Source of the DNA: Kribbella amoyensis
Lineage (GTDB): Bacteria; Actinomycetota; Actinomycetes; Propionibacteriales; Kribbellaceae
Assembly (NCBI RefSeq): GCF_007828865.1
Contig: NZ_VIVK01000001.1
Span: 1,550,001 to 1,614,000 of the forward strand
Direction of reading: 5' to 3'
Length of the DNA: 64,000 nt
Below the pieces are notes generated by a model. That model searched no databases. It was given only the letters and a program-made list of their open reading frames with translations, and had not been told where the DNA came from. Shown one piece after another: positions 16,697 to 24,891 of this stretch (position 1 is the first letter of the stretch; the number at the start of each line of letters is the position of its first letter). The translations under genes were made by a program, and so were the position numbers.

Positions 16697-17512
16697 ATGG
16701 ACGTGACGGTGCTCTGCGACGCGGTGGCGGTCTTCCCCGAGCCGATCGAGGACGCGCTCCCCGGCTGGTCCGCCGAGCACCAGGCCTGGACGGCGGCCAA
16801 CCTCCCCGGCAACGTCGCCCCCGACGGCGGCTGGCTCCTGCACTTCCACAGCTACCTGGTCACCACCGACGGCCACGCGATCCTGGTCGACACGGGGATC
16901 GGGCCGGCGGGTGGTGAGGCGGCCGAGTGGCTCGGTACGCCGGGCCGGCTGCCGCAGCTCCTGACGACGGCGGGCGTCGAACCAGAGGAGATCGACACCG
17001 TGATCCTCACCCACATCCACCTCGACCACGCCGGCTGGACCACGTCCGACGACCGGCCCCGCTTCCCCCGCGCGACCTACGTCGTCCAGCAGGCCGAAGC
17101 CGACCACGCCCGGCCCGGGACGACGTACCGCAACCTGATCGCCCCGATCGCCGAAGCCGGCCAGCTCCGTACGGTCGATGGCGAAACCACCGTCGCCGGC
17201 CTGAAGCTCCTCCCGACGCCGGGCCACACCCCCGGACACCAGGCGGTCCTCACAGACCAGGCGATCCTGGCCGGCGACACCCTGGTCCACCCGGCCCAAG
17301 CCCGCCGGCCGGAGCTCCCGTACGTCTATGAACGAGATGTCCCGGTCGCCATCACCTCACGCCGTACTCTCCTCACCCTCGCCCGGACCACCGGCCTCCC
17401 CCTGGCTGCCGCTCATCCCCATGTCCCCCTCGCAGCCCAGCCGGACGGCACCATCACCGCTCAACGGCACTCGACGACCCGCGCGACCGCGTGCCCACCT
17501 CACCGCCTTTGA
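16697..17512 (+). CDS. MBL-fold metallo-hydrolase
   Basis: A 271-residue metallo-beta-lactamase-fold protein. Metal ligands are ILTHIHLDHAGW (HxHxDH), the mid-protein PGHTPGHQ with a further His, the LAGDTLVHPAQ aspartate, and AAHPHVP late in the chain. HSYLVTTDGHAILVDTGIG near residue 50 is the usual first strand pair. Members include lactonases (quorum quenching) and glyoxalase II-like enzymes; the substrate is undetermined. Monocistronic. Confidence 0.88.
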   Translation: MDVTVLCDAVAVFPEPIEDALPGWSAEHQAWTAANLPGNVAPDGGWLLHFHSYLVTTDGHAILVDTGIGPAGGEAAEWLGTPGRLPQLLTTAGVEPEEIDTVILTHIHLDHAGWTTSDDRPRFPRATYVVQQAEADHARPGTTYRNLIAPIAEAGQLRTVDGETTVAGLKLLPTPGHTPGHQAVLTDQAILAGDTLVHPAQARRPELPYVYERDVPVAITSRRTLLTLARTTGLPLAAAHPHVPLAAQPDGTITAQRHSTTRATACPPHRL

Positions 17513-17531
17513 ACAAAGCGACCCGCGTGGG

Positions 17532-18569
17532 TCACCGGTACCCGGTGGTGTCGGCCGGCTTGTCGGGGTCCTGGACCTCGACCAGGTAGCGCCAGGCGTC
17601 CGGCTGGCTGCCGTCGAGATCGGTGAAGTCGTAGACCTTGGCCAGCTGGCCACTCGACAAGGACTGCCCGTTCCAGCGCGCGCGGTCCGGGTCCGTCGCG
17701 AGGGCGGTCACGGCGCGACCGACGAACGCGGGTGACTCGGCGATCGCGAAGTGCGGGATGCGCTCGACGGCGTCCCGCCAGTTGTCCTCGCTCACGCCGA
17801 ACTCGTCCAGCATCGCCTCGGACCGGAGCCACCCCGGAGTCAGGGACAGCGCCGTCGCGCCGCGGGGTCCGAGCTCGTGCGACAGCGAGAAGCCCATCCG
17901 GTTCACGGACGCCTTGGCGAGGTCGTAGAAGAACGAGACCCGATAGTTGGTCGCGTTGTACTCGTCGGTGCCGTCGGTCATCTCGATCACCAGGCCGCCC
18001 GGCTCCTTGAGCAGCAGCGGCAGCGCGAAGTGGCTGGTGATCGCGTGCGTCTCGACCGCGAGCCGGAACATCTTCAGTCCCACGTCCAGCGACGACTCCC
18101 AGACCGTCGCGTCCCACTCGATCGTGGTCGCCCCGAAGATGTCGTTCACCAGGATGTGCAGCGCGCCCTGCTCGCGATCGATCCGGGCCACCAACTCGCG
18201 GACCTGGTCGGGGTCCAGGTGGTCGACCTGGACCGGGATCCCCTTCCCGCCGGCGCGGTCGATCAGCTCGGCGGTCTCCTCGATCGTCTCGGGCCGGTCC
18301 ATCTCCGACCGCTGCGCCCGCGTCGTCCGCCCGGTCACGTACACCGTCGCGCCGGCCGCCCCGAGCTGCACCGCGGTCCCCCGGCCCGCCGCCCGCGACC
18401 CACCGGTCACCAACGCCACCTTGCCCGCGAGCGGCTTCTCCCCTGCCCACGGCACCCGCCCGGCCAGCGGATCCACGCCGACCTGTGCGTGCTGTCCGGC
18501 GAACGCCGGTCGCCCCTCCTGCGCGCCCTCACCCCGCGGGTTCTCGCCCACCTGCGGCAGCTCGGTCAT
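17532..18569 (-). CDS. SDR family oxidoreductase with a long N-terminal extension
   Basis: The ATG at 18569 follows GGGAGGA and gives 345 residues. The first ~50 residues are a polar, disordered-looking extension (GENPRGEGAQEGRPAF, then two PLAG repeats). The Rossmann domain then starts at LAGKVALVTGGSRAAGRGTA, with the NAD(P) motif altered to GGSRAAGRG. NDIFGAT stands where NNAG is usual, and the YxxxK is displaced (FFYDLAKASVN), giving an SFFYDLAK active site. It is the divergent partner of a TetR regulator and probably its target. Confidence 0.85.
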   Translation of the reverse strand: MTELPQVGENPRGEGAQEGRPAFAGQHAQVGVDPLAGRVPWAGEKPLAGKVALVTGGSRAAGRGTAVQLGAAGATVYVTGRTTRAQRSEMDRPETIEETAELIDRAGGKGIPVQVDHLDPDQVRELVARIDREQGALHILVNDIFGATTIEWDATVWESSLDVGLKMFRLAVETHAITSHFALPLLLKEPGGLVIEMTDGTDEYNATNYRVSFFYDLAKASVNRMGFSLSHELGPRGATALSLTPGWLRSEAMLDEFGVSEDNWRDAVERIPHFAIAESPAFVGRAVTALATDPDRARWNGQSLSSGQLAKVYDFTDLDGSQPDAWRYLVEVQDPDKPADTTGYR

Positions 18570-18589
18570 GATCGTCCTCCCGTTGTAGC

Positions 18590-18625
18590 CATACGCTGTA
18601 TGATTTTTGTACCATACGGCGTATG
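18590..18625. promoter_or_regulatory. Twin palindromic TetR operators
   Basis: Two 13-bp dyads, CATACGCTGTATG (18590-18602) and CATACGGCGTATG (18613-18625), are spaced 23 bp centre to centre. The second includes the ATG of the TetR gene itself, and a TATGAT -10-like word overlaps the first. Binding would block both divergent genes, including initiation at the TetR start. Confidence 0.85.
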
Positions 18626-19315
18626 AATAGTGCTGGCAAGCCACATCGGTCCGGCCGGCCGCGGACGGGGGAGGAGCGGCTCAGCCGGGACGCGATTCTG
18701 CGGGCGGCCCTGCGGATCGTGGACGACGAGGGCGTCGAGGCGATGACGATGCGCCGGCTCGCCGCCACTCTCGGCGTGAACCCGATGTCGATCTACCACC
18801 ACCTGCCGAACAAGGCGGCCGTGTTCGCCGGGCTGGCCGAGCTCGTGTTCGCCGACCTGGAGGCCACCGCGGCCCGCGACGACGTGTCCTGGCAGGACGA
18901 ACTGAAGGACGCCGCCCGGACCTACCGCGACGCGCTCCGGTCGCACCCGAACCTCGCCCTGCAGATCCTGTCCGACACCTCGACCGTCTCGGACGTGGTG
19001 GTGGTCACCGTCGAGCCGTTCTACCGGGCCCTGGACCGGGCCGGGCTCGCCCCGCGGCAGATCTTCGAGGCCGTCAACACGTTGATCGACTTCGTCCACG
19101 GCTTCCTGCTCGGCGAGACGACGGTCCGCGCCGCCACCTTCGAGCTGGCACCCGACCTGCTCGACCGGGTCGGCAAGCTACCGCCCGAGAAGGCCCCGAC
19201 CCTGGCCCGGGTGACCCAGGAACTCGGCCACGACGGTCTGGCCTACGACTTCGACTCCGGCTTCGAGTCGGCCCTCACCGTCTTCGTCAACGGCATCGAG
19301 ACCACCTGGACCTGA
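18623..19315 (+). CDS. TetR family regulator with TetR_C actinobacterial C-terminal domain
   Basis: A 230-residue repressor. The HTH is seen in LRAALRIVDDEGVEAMTMRR and LAATLGVNPMSIYHHLPNKA; the C-terminal domain (LSDTSTVSDVVVVTVEPFYR, TLIDFVHGFLLGE) fits the TetR/actinorhodin-type ligand domain. The transcript is almost leaderless and its ATG is part of an operator, implying tight autorepression. The target is most likely the divergent SDR, whose substrate could be related to the ligand. Confidence 0.92.
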   Translation: MNSAGKPHRSGRPRTGEERLSRDAILRAALRIVDDEGVEAMTMRRLAATLGVNPMSIYHHLPNKAAVFAGLAELVFADLEATAARDDVSWQDELKDAARTYRDALRSHPNLALQILSDTSTVSDVVVVTVEPFYRALDRAGLAPRQIFEAVNTLIDFVHGFLLGETTVRAATFELAPDLLDRVGKLPPEKAPTLARVTQELGHDGLAYDFDSGFESALTVFVNGIETTWT

Positions 19316-19411
19316 CGCCGCGGCTCGAACCGGAAGGCGGCCACCCGAGCCCCTGAGCACGCCCTCGGCGGACACCGAATAGCCTGCTGCTTCCCGATCA
19401 CGGAGTCCTCG

Positions 19412-20227
19412 ATGCGCGCGAAGATCCTCTACGTCACCGACCTGACGTACCCGGCCCGCGGCCGCCGGTACGGGGACGAGGACGCGTTCCTGACCCGCCG
19501 GCTCCGGGACCACTTCGACCTGGCGCTCTGCCATCCGCTGGACGCCGTCGCCCTGCTCGACGCGTTCGACGCGGTCGTGGTCCGGAACTGCGGCCCGGTC
19601 CTGCACTTCCAGACCGAGTACGACGAGTTCCGGACCGCGGCAACCGCTCGGGGGACGCGCGTGTTCAACGAGCTGACCGGCCGGGCCGACATGGTCGGCA
19701 AGCAGTACCTGATCGACCTCACCAGCTCGGACCTGCCGGTCATCCCGACCACCGACAGCGACCCGAGCTCATTGCCCGAAGCAACCAAGTACATCGTCAA
19801 GCCGAAGCTGGGCTCCGACTCGATCGGACTGCGCACCGTCACCCGCGACGACTTCACCCACCTCTCGCTGGACGGGCAGACCCTCGTCCAGCCGTTGATC
19901 GACCTGCGCTACGAGGTCTCCTTCTACTTCGTCGGTCGCGCCTTCCAGTACGCGCTGTACACCCCGGACCCGGCCCATCGCTGGGAGCTCGCGCCGTACG
20001 AACCCACCGAGGACGATCTCGCGTTCGCGCAGCGGTTCGTCGACTGGAACGCGATCGAGTACGGCATCCAGCGCGTCGACGCGGCCCGTACCGCCTCGGG
20101 CGAACTCCTGCTCGTCGAACTCGAAGACCTCAACCCCTTCCTCTCCCTCGAGCACACCGACGACGCCAAGCGGGACCGGTTCGTCCAGGCGATGACCTCG
20201 TCACTGAGCGCTCTCCTCGACCGCTAG
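19412..20227 (+). CDS. ATP-grasp family protein
   Basis: A 271-residue protein similar in layout to RimK/GSH-synthetase-like ATP-grasp enzymes. The first ~90 residues form an alpha/beta pre-ATP-grasp domain (ILYVTDLTYPARG, DAVVVRNCGPVLHF). The ATP-grasp domain follows, with YIVKPKLGSDSIGLR (ATP-binding Lys and loop), LVQPLIDLRYEVSFYFVG and the metal-binding ELLLVELEDLNPFLSLE. It probably ligates a carboxylate to an amine; the substrate is unknown. Its 3' end overlaps the convergent MFS gene by 27 bp. Confidence 0.87.
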   Translation: MRAKILYVTDLTYPARGRRYGDEDAFLTRRLRDHFDLALCHPLDAVALLDAFDAVVVRNCGPVLHFQTEYDEFRTAATARGTRVFNELTGRADMVGKQYLIDLTSSDLPVIPTTDSDPSSLPEATKYIVKPKLGSDSIGLRTVTRDDFTHLSLDGQTLVQPLIDLRYEVSFYFVGRAFQYALYTPDPAHRWELAPYEPTEDDLAFAQRFVDWNAIEYGIQRVDAARTASGELLLVELEDLNPFLSLEHTDDAKRDRFVQAMTSSLSALLDR

Positions 20228-21412
20228 CTCGTCACCGGAGGCGGCCGGCGGCGGCAGGGCCGACGAGGTGATCAGCGCGGCGAGCAGCACCGGCACGGTC
20301 AGGCCGACCATCAACACGGGCAGGCTGAACCAGACCGACCCGAGCGCGAACCCGGCGTACACCGCGACCGCGAACACCTCGGCGAAGAACCCGGACACCG
20401 AGGTGACCGTCGCTCGCGCCGGCCCGGTGATCGAGTCCTGCAGCCGCGCGTCGGCCACGATGATGACGAGTTGCATCACCCCGTAGCCGACCGCGATCGG
20501 CAGGAACCCGAGCATCGTCCCGCTCAGCGATCCCCACGCGATCAACCCGGCCGTCACCGCGAGCCCGATCCCGAACACCCCACCACGCCACCGGTACGCC
20601 GGGCCACCGAGCGCCCCGCCGATCGCCTGGGCCGCCACGGTCCCCGCGATCAGCAACGGCACCGCCGCCGTCGATGCGCCGAACTCCCTCGCCAGCAACG
20701 GGAAGTACTCGTCGAACGACAGGAACCCACCCAGCAACGCGACCAGGGCCACTGCCTTCCGGACGGTCCGGCTGGTCACCACTTCGCCCAACCCGGCCCG
20801 CAGCATCGCCCGGTACCGCCTGAGCACACCTTGCTGGGACGAATCGCCGGTCTCGTCGGCCGTGGCCACCCGGGCCGCCTCCGGCAGGGATCTCGCGATC
20901 ACCACCTGCAGCAAACAGCTGGCCACACTCACCGCACCGGCCAACTGGTAGCCACCGAGCTGGTACAGCGGGGCCGCCAGCAACGTCGCCGCCAGGTTCA
21001 GCACCAACGCGGACGACCGCGCACGACCCAGCAACCCCGCGTACTTCGCGGTCGCACCTCGCGCAGCCAACTCGTCGTACACGAAGGCCTCGTACGTCCC
21101 CGAGATCAGCGCGGAGCCCGTCCCCCAGAGGACGAAGCCGAGCGCGAACCCGGCGTACGAGGGCAGCATGATCCAGCCGGCGTACCCGACGCCGACCAGG
21201 AACGGGCCGAGCATGAGCAGTTTGCGACGGGAGAACACGTCCGCCCAGGCACCCGAAGGCACCTCGAGCAGGAAGGACGTCGTCGACCAGATGATGAACA
21301 GCGTCGAGACCTCGGTGGCCGACAGCCCGTGATCCGTGAACAGCAACTGGTACAGCGGATACAGCGGGATGAAGTCCTGCAGCGCCTCGAAGGCGATGAT
21401 GCGCGCTGGCAG
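20201..21412 (-). CDS. MFS transporter with no standard start codon
   Basis: About 400 residues with 12 helices; motif A is GAWADVFSRRKLLM. The first normal start in frame is TTG at 21346, which would remove helix 1. In-frame codons upstream encode ARIIAFEALQDFIPLYPLYQ, clearly the first membrane helix, back to a TGA at 21446-21448. Between these only CTG codons could initiate; CTG at 21412 is given as a provisional start. A start lost by mutation, a sequencing error or a true CTG start are all possible. It overlaps the ATP-grasp gene by 27 bp at the 3' end. Confidence 0.75.
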   Translation of the reverse strand: MPARIIAFEALQDFIPLYPLYQLLFTDHGLSATEVSTLFIIWSTTSFLLEVPSGAWADVFSRRKLLMLGPFLVGVGYAGWIMLPSYAGFALGFVLWGTGSALISGTYEAFVYDELAARGATAKYAGLLGRARSSALVLNLAATLLAAPLYQLGGYQLAGAVSVASCLLQVVIARSLPEAARVATADETGDSSQQGVLRRYRAMLRAGLGEVVTSRTVRKAVALVALLGGFLSFDEYFPLLAREFGASTAAVPLLIAGTVAAQAIGGALGGPAYRWRGGVFGIGLAVTAGLIAWGSLSGTMLGFLPIAVGYGVMQLVIIVADARLQDSITGPARATVTSVSGFFAEVFAVAVYAGFALGSVWFSLPVLMVGLTVPVLLAALITSSALPPPAASGDELAVEESAQ

Positions 21413-21493
21413 GCTCGACGGAACGGTGGATGAACGGTCAGGGCGTCAAAGGTGTGGACTGGGAAATCTCATGCCTAGAAGGTAACCGCGGAA

Positions 21494-22069
21494 TCACTCG
21501 GCCAACAGCTCTTTTGTCCCGGGTGTGGACAAGTGCAGCACCTGGTACCGCGTCCCCGGCACGATCCCCGGCTCCCCACTCCACAACGTGAAGTGCACGA
21601 GCTCCCACCGAGCCGGATCCACCGCGACCGCCGAAGTGTGAACCCCGGCCAGCCGCACCCGATCCCTCAAGACCTCCAGCGCCTCACCCACCGGCCCGGC
21701 CGGATCCACGTCCGGCGCCAGCTGCTCGGTGTGCTTGGTCGCCGCCACGGCCAGCCGATCGCGATCCGGCCCCGGCAACACGTCGACACCGGTCCAATGC
21801 CGCACGATCGGCCGACCGAAGGACTGGCAGATCCCGCTGAAGAAGCCACCACCCCAGAGGAACCGCCCCATCGCCGCCGCCTCGTTCCACAGGTAGAACG
21901 GCGCGTACTGGTTCACCGCGGCGCCGTTCACCAGATCCTGCACCAGGTACGCCTTCAGCCCCAGCCCGTCGAAGTCGTCGGTCGCACTCGCCTTCGTCTC
22001 CACCCGCCGCCGGATGATCCCCAGGTCGTAGTCCGCCGGCAACGTCACCTCGTACTGCATCGCGTACAC
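21494..22069 (-). CDS. DUF4865 family protein
   Basis: A 191-residue protein whose start MxAMQYEVTLPADYD and IIRRRVETKASATDDFDGLG are the signature of DUF4865, a heme-oxygenase/monooxygenase-like small alpha/beta protein of unknown function found beside regulators or oxidoreductases. The GTG at 22069 is used; ATG at 22060 is the alternative. A palindromic TACTAGTA (22107-22114) upstream could belong to its promoter. Confidence 0.82.
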   Translation of the reverse strand: MYAMQYEVTLPADYDLGIIRRRVETKASATDDFDGLGLKAYLVQDLVNGAAVNQYAPFYLWNEAAAMGRFLWGGGFFSGICQSFGRPIVRHWTGVDVLPGPDRDRLAVAATKHTEQLAPDVDPAGPVGEALEVLRDRVRLAGVHTSAVAVDPARWELVHFTLWSGEPGIVPGTRYQVLHLSTPGTKELLAE

Positions 22070-22170
22070 ACGCCACGCCCTCTCCGTCGACCGATCGCCA
22101 TGTGCATACTAGTAGGTACAGAGCATCAATTGGGGAGCGCCGAGAAACCCGGACCGGGCAGGCTTGGGGG

Positions 22171-23052
22171 ATGAGTGGTGCGAGTGAGCGGGTCTGGGGG
22201 AAGTTGCCGGCGGGGTGTCGGGACGGGCTGGTCGACGGGCTGAGTCCGTCGGATCTGCAGACCGTTCTGCTGGAAGTCAGCCGACGACGGGCCGAGAAGG
22301 TGACGCCGTCCCGCGTGCTCGATCGGTGGCGGGGCGACCGGTTCGTGCAGCCGTCGACCGCGGATCCGCGGGACCTCGTCCGGACCCAGGCACGACTGTG
22401 GGAACTACTCCCTGAGCGCTTCGCCGGAGTCGAGCTGTCCCCGGTCACACCGCTCGGTACGTGCTCGGCTGTCGCCACGGTCAATCAGAACAAGGTGGTC
22501 AGCACGATGCGGGGCACCGAGGTCGCCAGCGACCCGACCAACGTGCTCACCCTGGAGGCCGCGGTCCGCCGACGCGCGGGACAGGCTCGCGTGGATCTTG
22601 CCGCGTGTCAGCGAGTCGTCCGGGCGCAGGCCATGGACGGGCCGGGGATGTTCCCGCACTTCCAGCTGTTCGCGCTGGTGTCGAGTGCGCGGGACACGGG
22701 CTCGGGACGGGTCGAGGCGGAGATGTTGCTCGACCACCTCAACTACTGGCACGACGTACTCGGTGACGACGCCCGGTTCACCTTCACCACGTTCTCGGCC
22801 GACGCGGTCCGCGAGCGCATCGACGACACGGTCCGGCCGGCGTTGAATGTGGAGTTGCACGAGGATCCCCAACGCCAACAGGGATCGCAGTACTACGTGG
22901 GGACGGCGATCGGCCTCGGGATCGGTGATGCCGGGTTGGGCGACGGCGGGTTCACGCGGTGGACGGCGGACCTGCTCGGTGATGCCAAGGAGCGGTGCCT
23001 GATCTCGTGTGTCTCCACCGAGCGGCTCACCGGGATCAGTCGCGGAGCCTGA
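22171..23052 (+). CDS. Conserved-looking protein of unknown function
   Basis: The ATG at 22171 follows a G-rich ribosome site and gives 293 residues, soluble with no signal or helix. I do not recognise it with certainty. Striking segments are VWGKLPAGCRDGLVDGLSPS near the N-terminus, SPVTPLGTCSAVATVNQNKV at ~90-110, STMRGTEVASDPTNVLTLEA, and an HFQLFALVSSARDTGS strand-like stretch. The PLG...QN...R..E block recalls class II aminoacyl-tRNA-synthetase-like folds, but this is only an impression. The last 17 bp overlap the convergent GNAT gene. Confidence 0.8.
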   Translation: MSGASERVWGKLPAGCRDGLVDGLSPSDLQTVLLEVSRRRAEKVTPSRVLDRWRGDRFVQPSTADPRDLVRTQARLWELLPERFAGVELSPVTPLGTCSAVATVNQNKVVSTMRGTEVASDPTNVLTLEAAVRRRAGQARVDLAACQRVVRAQAMDGPGMFPHFQLFALVSSARDTGSGRVEAEMLLDHLNYWHDVLGDDARFTFTTFSADAVRERIDDTVRPALNVELHEDPQRQQGSQYYVGTAIGLGIGDAGLGDGGFTRWTADLLGDAKERCLISCVSTERLTGISRGA

Positions 23053-23431
23053 GCAACGCCGCGTCGGTCGGCCGGAATCCGCACGCCTTGACGTAGAAAT
23101 CGACCAGGTGGGGTTCGTAGTCCACGTGCAGCCACTCGCAACCGGCCGCGCGAGCCTCCTCGGCGGCGGCTGTGACCAGTTGCTGCCCGATCCCTTGGCG
23201 GCCGTGGTCCGGGTGCACGGCGGTGTCCAGCACGAACGCGTGCGAGCCGCCGTCCCAGCAGACCTGGACGAAACCGATCAGCTCATCGTTGCTGAAGGCC
23301 CCTACCCAGGTGAGGGCGTGCCGATTCAGCCGCTCCGACCACGGCAGAAGTGTCACCGGCGATCCGAAGGCGACCCCGTGCAACGTCGACAGGATCACGT
23401 CGTCGACGGGGAATCGGACTCGCAGCTCCAC
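23036..23431 (-). CDS. GNAT family N-acetyltransferase
   Basis: A 131-residue acetyltransferase; acetyl-CoA motif GRQGIGQQLVTAAAEEAR and the preceding FVLDTAVHPDHG are clear, with DFYVKACGFRPT at the end. The GTG start shares one base with the TAG of the upstream PLP enzyme gene, so the genes are coupled. It closes a three-gene operon of regulator, lyase and acetyltransferase; the substrate may be an amino acid handled by the lyase (inference). Confidence 0.87.
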   Translation of the reverse strand: MELRVRFPVDDVILSTLHGVAFGSPVTLLPWSERLNRHALTWVGAFSNDELIGFVQVCWDGGSHAFVLDTAVHPDHGRQGIGQQLVTAAAEEARAAGCEWLHVDYEPHLVDFYVKACGFRPTDAALLRLRD

Positions 23432-24408
23432 TAGTTGGCCTCCGTGCTGATCAGTACGACAGTGCTGTCCCGGTCCAGGTCCAGCGACGTACGGGCCGCC
23501 CGCAACCCGGCCAGGGTCGCCGCTCCGCTCGGACCAGAGGAGATGCTAACCGCGGCAAGGTCCGCCACCGCCTGGATCGCCTCCGCCTCCTCGACCGTGA
23601 CGGCCGCGTCCAGGCCGGAGCGGAGTACGGGCCAGGCGAGGCTGGAGGGCGTACCGCAGTTGAGGCCGGCCATCACGGTCGTACTGGTCGGGACCGTCAC
23701 GGCCTCACCCGCGAGCAAGCTGGTCGTGATGCACGCGGCACGCGCAGGCTCCACCCCGAGGACGGACGCGGACGCGGTACTGCGGTAGTGGGTGACCGTG
23801 GCTTGGGCGACCGAGCCGACCCCCATCGGTACGACGACCAGGTCCGGCTCCTCGCCGATCTCGCGGAACAACGTCGAGTACCCGTCCACGATGTACCGCG
23901 GGATCAGCTCGTACCCGGGCCACGCGGAGTCCTGGATCAGCAACCGCGACCCCGTCGCCGAGGTAGCGGCGGCCACCACGGCAGCGTCGTACGAGTCGGA
24001 GAGCACCGTGAGCTGTGCGCCCTCACCGCGGATCGCCTCGATCGACGCGGCGCTGACGACGTCGGGGACGAACACGTGGGACCGCAGTCCGAGCATCGCG
24101 GCACGGCGGGCTACGGCGCGACCGTGGTTGCCGTCGGTGGCGGTGACCAGGACCTGCGTGTCCGGATGGTCCTGCAGAGCGCGGTGGATCGCCCACCATG
24201 CACCGAGCGCCTTGAACGCGGGCAGGCCGAGTCGCCGTGATTCGTCCTTGACCAGCACGCGGCCGACGCCCAACTCCTCCGCCAGCGCAGGCACCTCGTG
24301 CAGCGGAGTGGGCCGGTAGTCGGCCAGGCCCTGGTGGAAGGCGAGGACATCAGCGGGCGCGGCCGTGGCCCGCCACGACCTCGCGGCCGGATTGCCGTAC
24401 CAGAGCAC
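23431..24408 (-). CDS. PLP-dependent lyase, threonine dehydratase/diaminopropionate ammonia-lyase type
   Basis: A 325-residue fold-type II PLP enzyme. The PLP lysine lies in GLPAFKALGA (Lys ~66), the phosphate-binding context is TATDGNHGRAVA (ATxGNHG), and SSGPSGAATLAGL provides the late glycine-rich loop. The early RPTPLHEVPALAEELGVG and DESRRLGL strongly resemble diaminopropionate ammonia-lyase, which deaminates 2,3-diaminopropionate to pyruvate, although the chain is shorter than that family's usual ~400 residues. The GTG start abuts the TAA of the ClgR-like gene with no gap. Confidence 0.85.
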   Translation of the reverse strand: MLWYGNPAARSWRATAAPADVLAFHQGLADYRPTPLHEVPALAEELGVGRVLVKDESRRLGLPAFKALGAWWAIHRALQDHPDTQVLVTATDGNHGRAVARRAAMLGLRSHVFVPDVVSAASIEAIRGEGAQLTVLSDSYDAAVVAAATSATGSRLLIQDSAWPGYELIPRYIVDGYSTLFREIGEEPDLVVVPMGVGSVAQATVTHYRSTASASVLGVEPARAACITTSLLAGEAVTVPTSTTVMAGLNCGTPSSLAWPVLRSGLDAAVTVEEAEAIQAVADLAAVSISSGPSGAATLAGLRAARTSLDLDRDSTVVLISTEAN

Positions 24409-24765
24409 TTAGGCGACGAGGGCGAACGCCTGGGCCGAGGTGGAGTACGACTGCGGCGACGACGCGACGCGCCGCGGGGCCGGCTCGGCCACCCGGATCG
24501 ACGCGGTCTGCAGGCGTACCGGGAGCGTGGCGCGGACCGCGGTGGTGAGGTCGAACTGCACCTCCGCCAGCAGGTCGGTCAGCTCGAGGTCGAGCGCGCG
24601 GCAGATCGCGGCGAGGATCTCCGACGACGGCTCCTTGCGGCCGCGCTCGATCTCGGACAGGTACGGCACCGAGACCTGAGCCAGCTCGGCCAGCTCGCGC
24701 AGGGTGATACCCCGCTCCCGGCGCAGCCGGCGGAAGACGTTCCCGATCACCTGGCGAAGCAACAC
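24409..24765 (-). CDS. XRE regulator of the ClgR/PopR type with an LVA tail
   Basis: The GTG at 24765, 6 bp after GAGGAGGG, gives 118 residues. The helix-turn-helix covers about residues 8-65: NVFRRLRRERGITLRELAEL, VSVPYLSEIERGRKEPSSEI and ICRALDLELTDLLAEV are the ClgR signature. ClgR/PopR activate clpP genes and are themselves degraded by Clp protease through a C-terminal Ala-type signal; here the chain ends FALVA. It is divergent from a clpP gene, the known arrangement, and heads an operon with the lyase and GNAT genes. Confidence 0.87.
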   Translation of the reverse strand: MLLRQVIGNVFRRLRRERGITLRELAELAQVSVPYLSEIERGRKEPSSEILAAICRALDLELTDLLAEVQFDLTTAVRATLPVRLQTASIRVAEPAPRRVASSPQSYSTSAQAFALVA

Positions 24766-24829
24766 GTGCGGCCCTCCTCGGCTCCCGATGTCCTGTACCG
24801 AGTGTGCCATTCGATCCGGGTCTGCGGTG

Positions 24830-24841
24830 GGCAGATCTGCC
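24830..24841. promoter_or_regulatory. Palindrome in the clgR-like/clpP intergenic region
   Basis: A perfect 12-bp palindrome GGCAGATCTGCC sits between the two divergent starts, and a further GGGCAGATT half site follows at 24844-24852. It is 51 bp before the clpP ATG and could be an operator for the ClgR-like protein, though it does not match the published ClgR half sites in an obvious way. Confidence 0.5.
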
Positions 24842-24891
24842 ACGGGCAGATTCCCGGGCGGACGCCGCGGTCGCGGACCACCCTGGACGAC

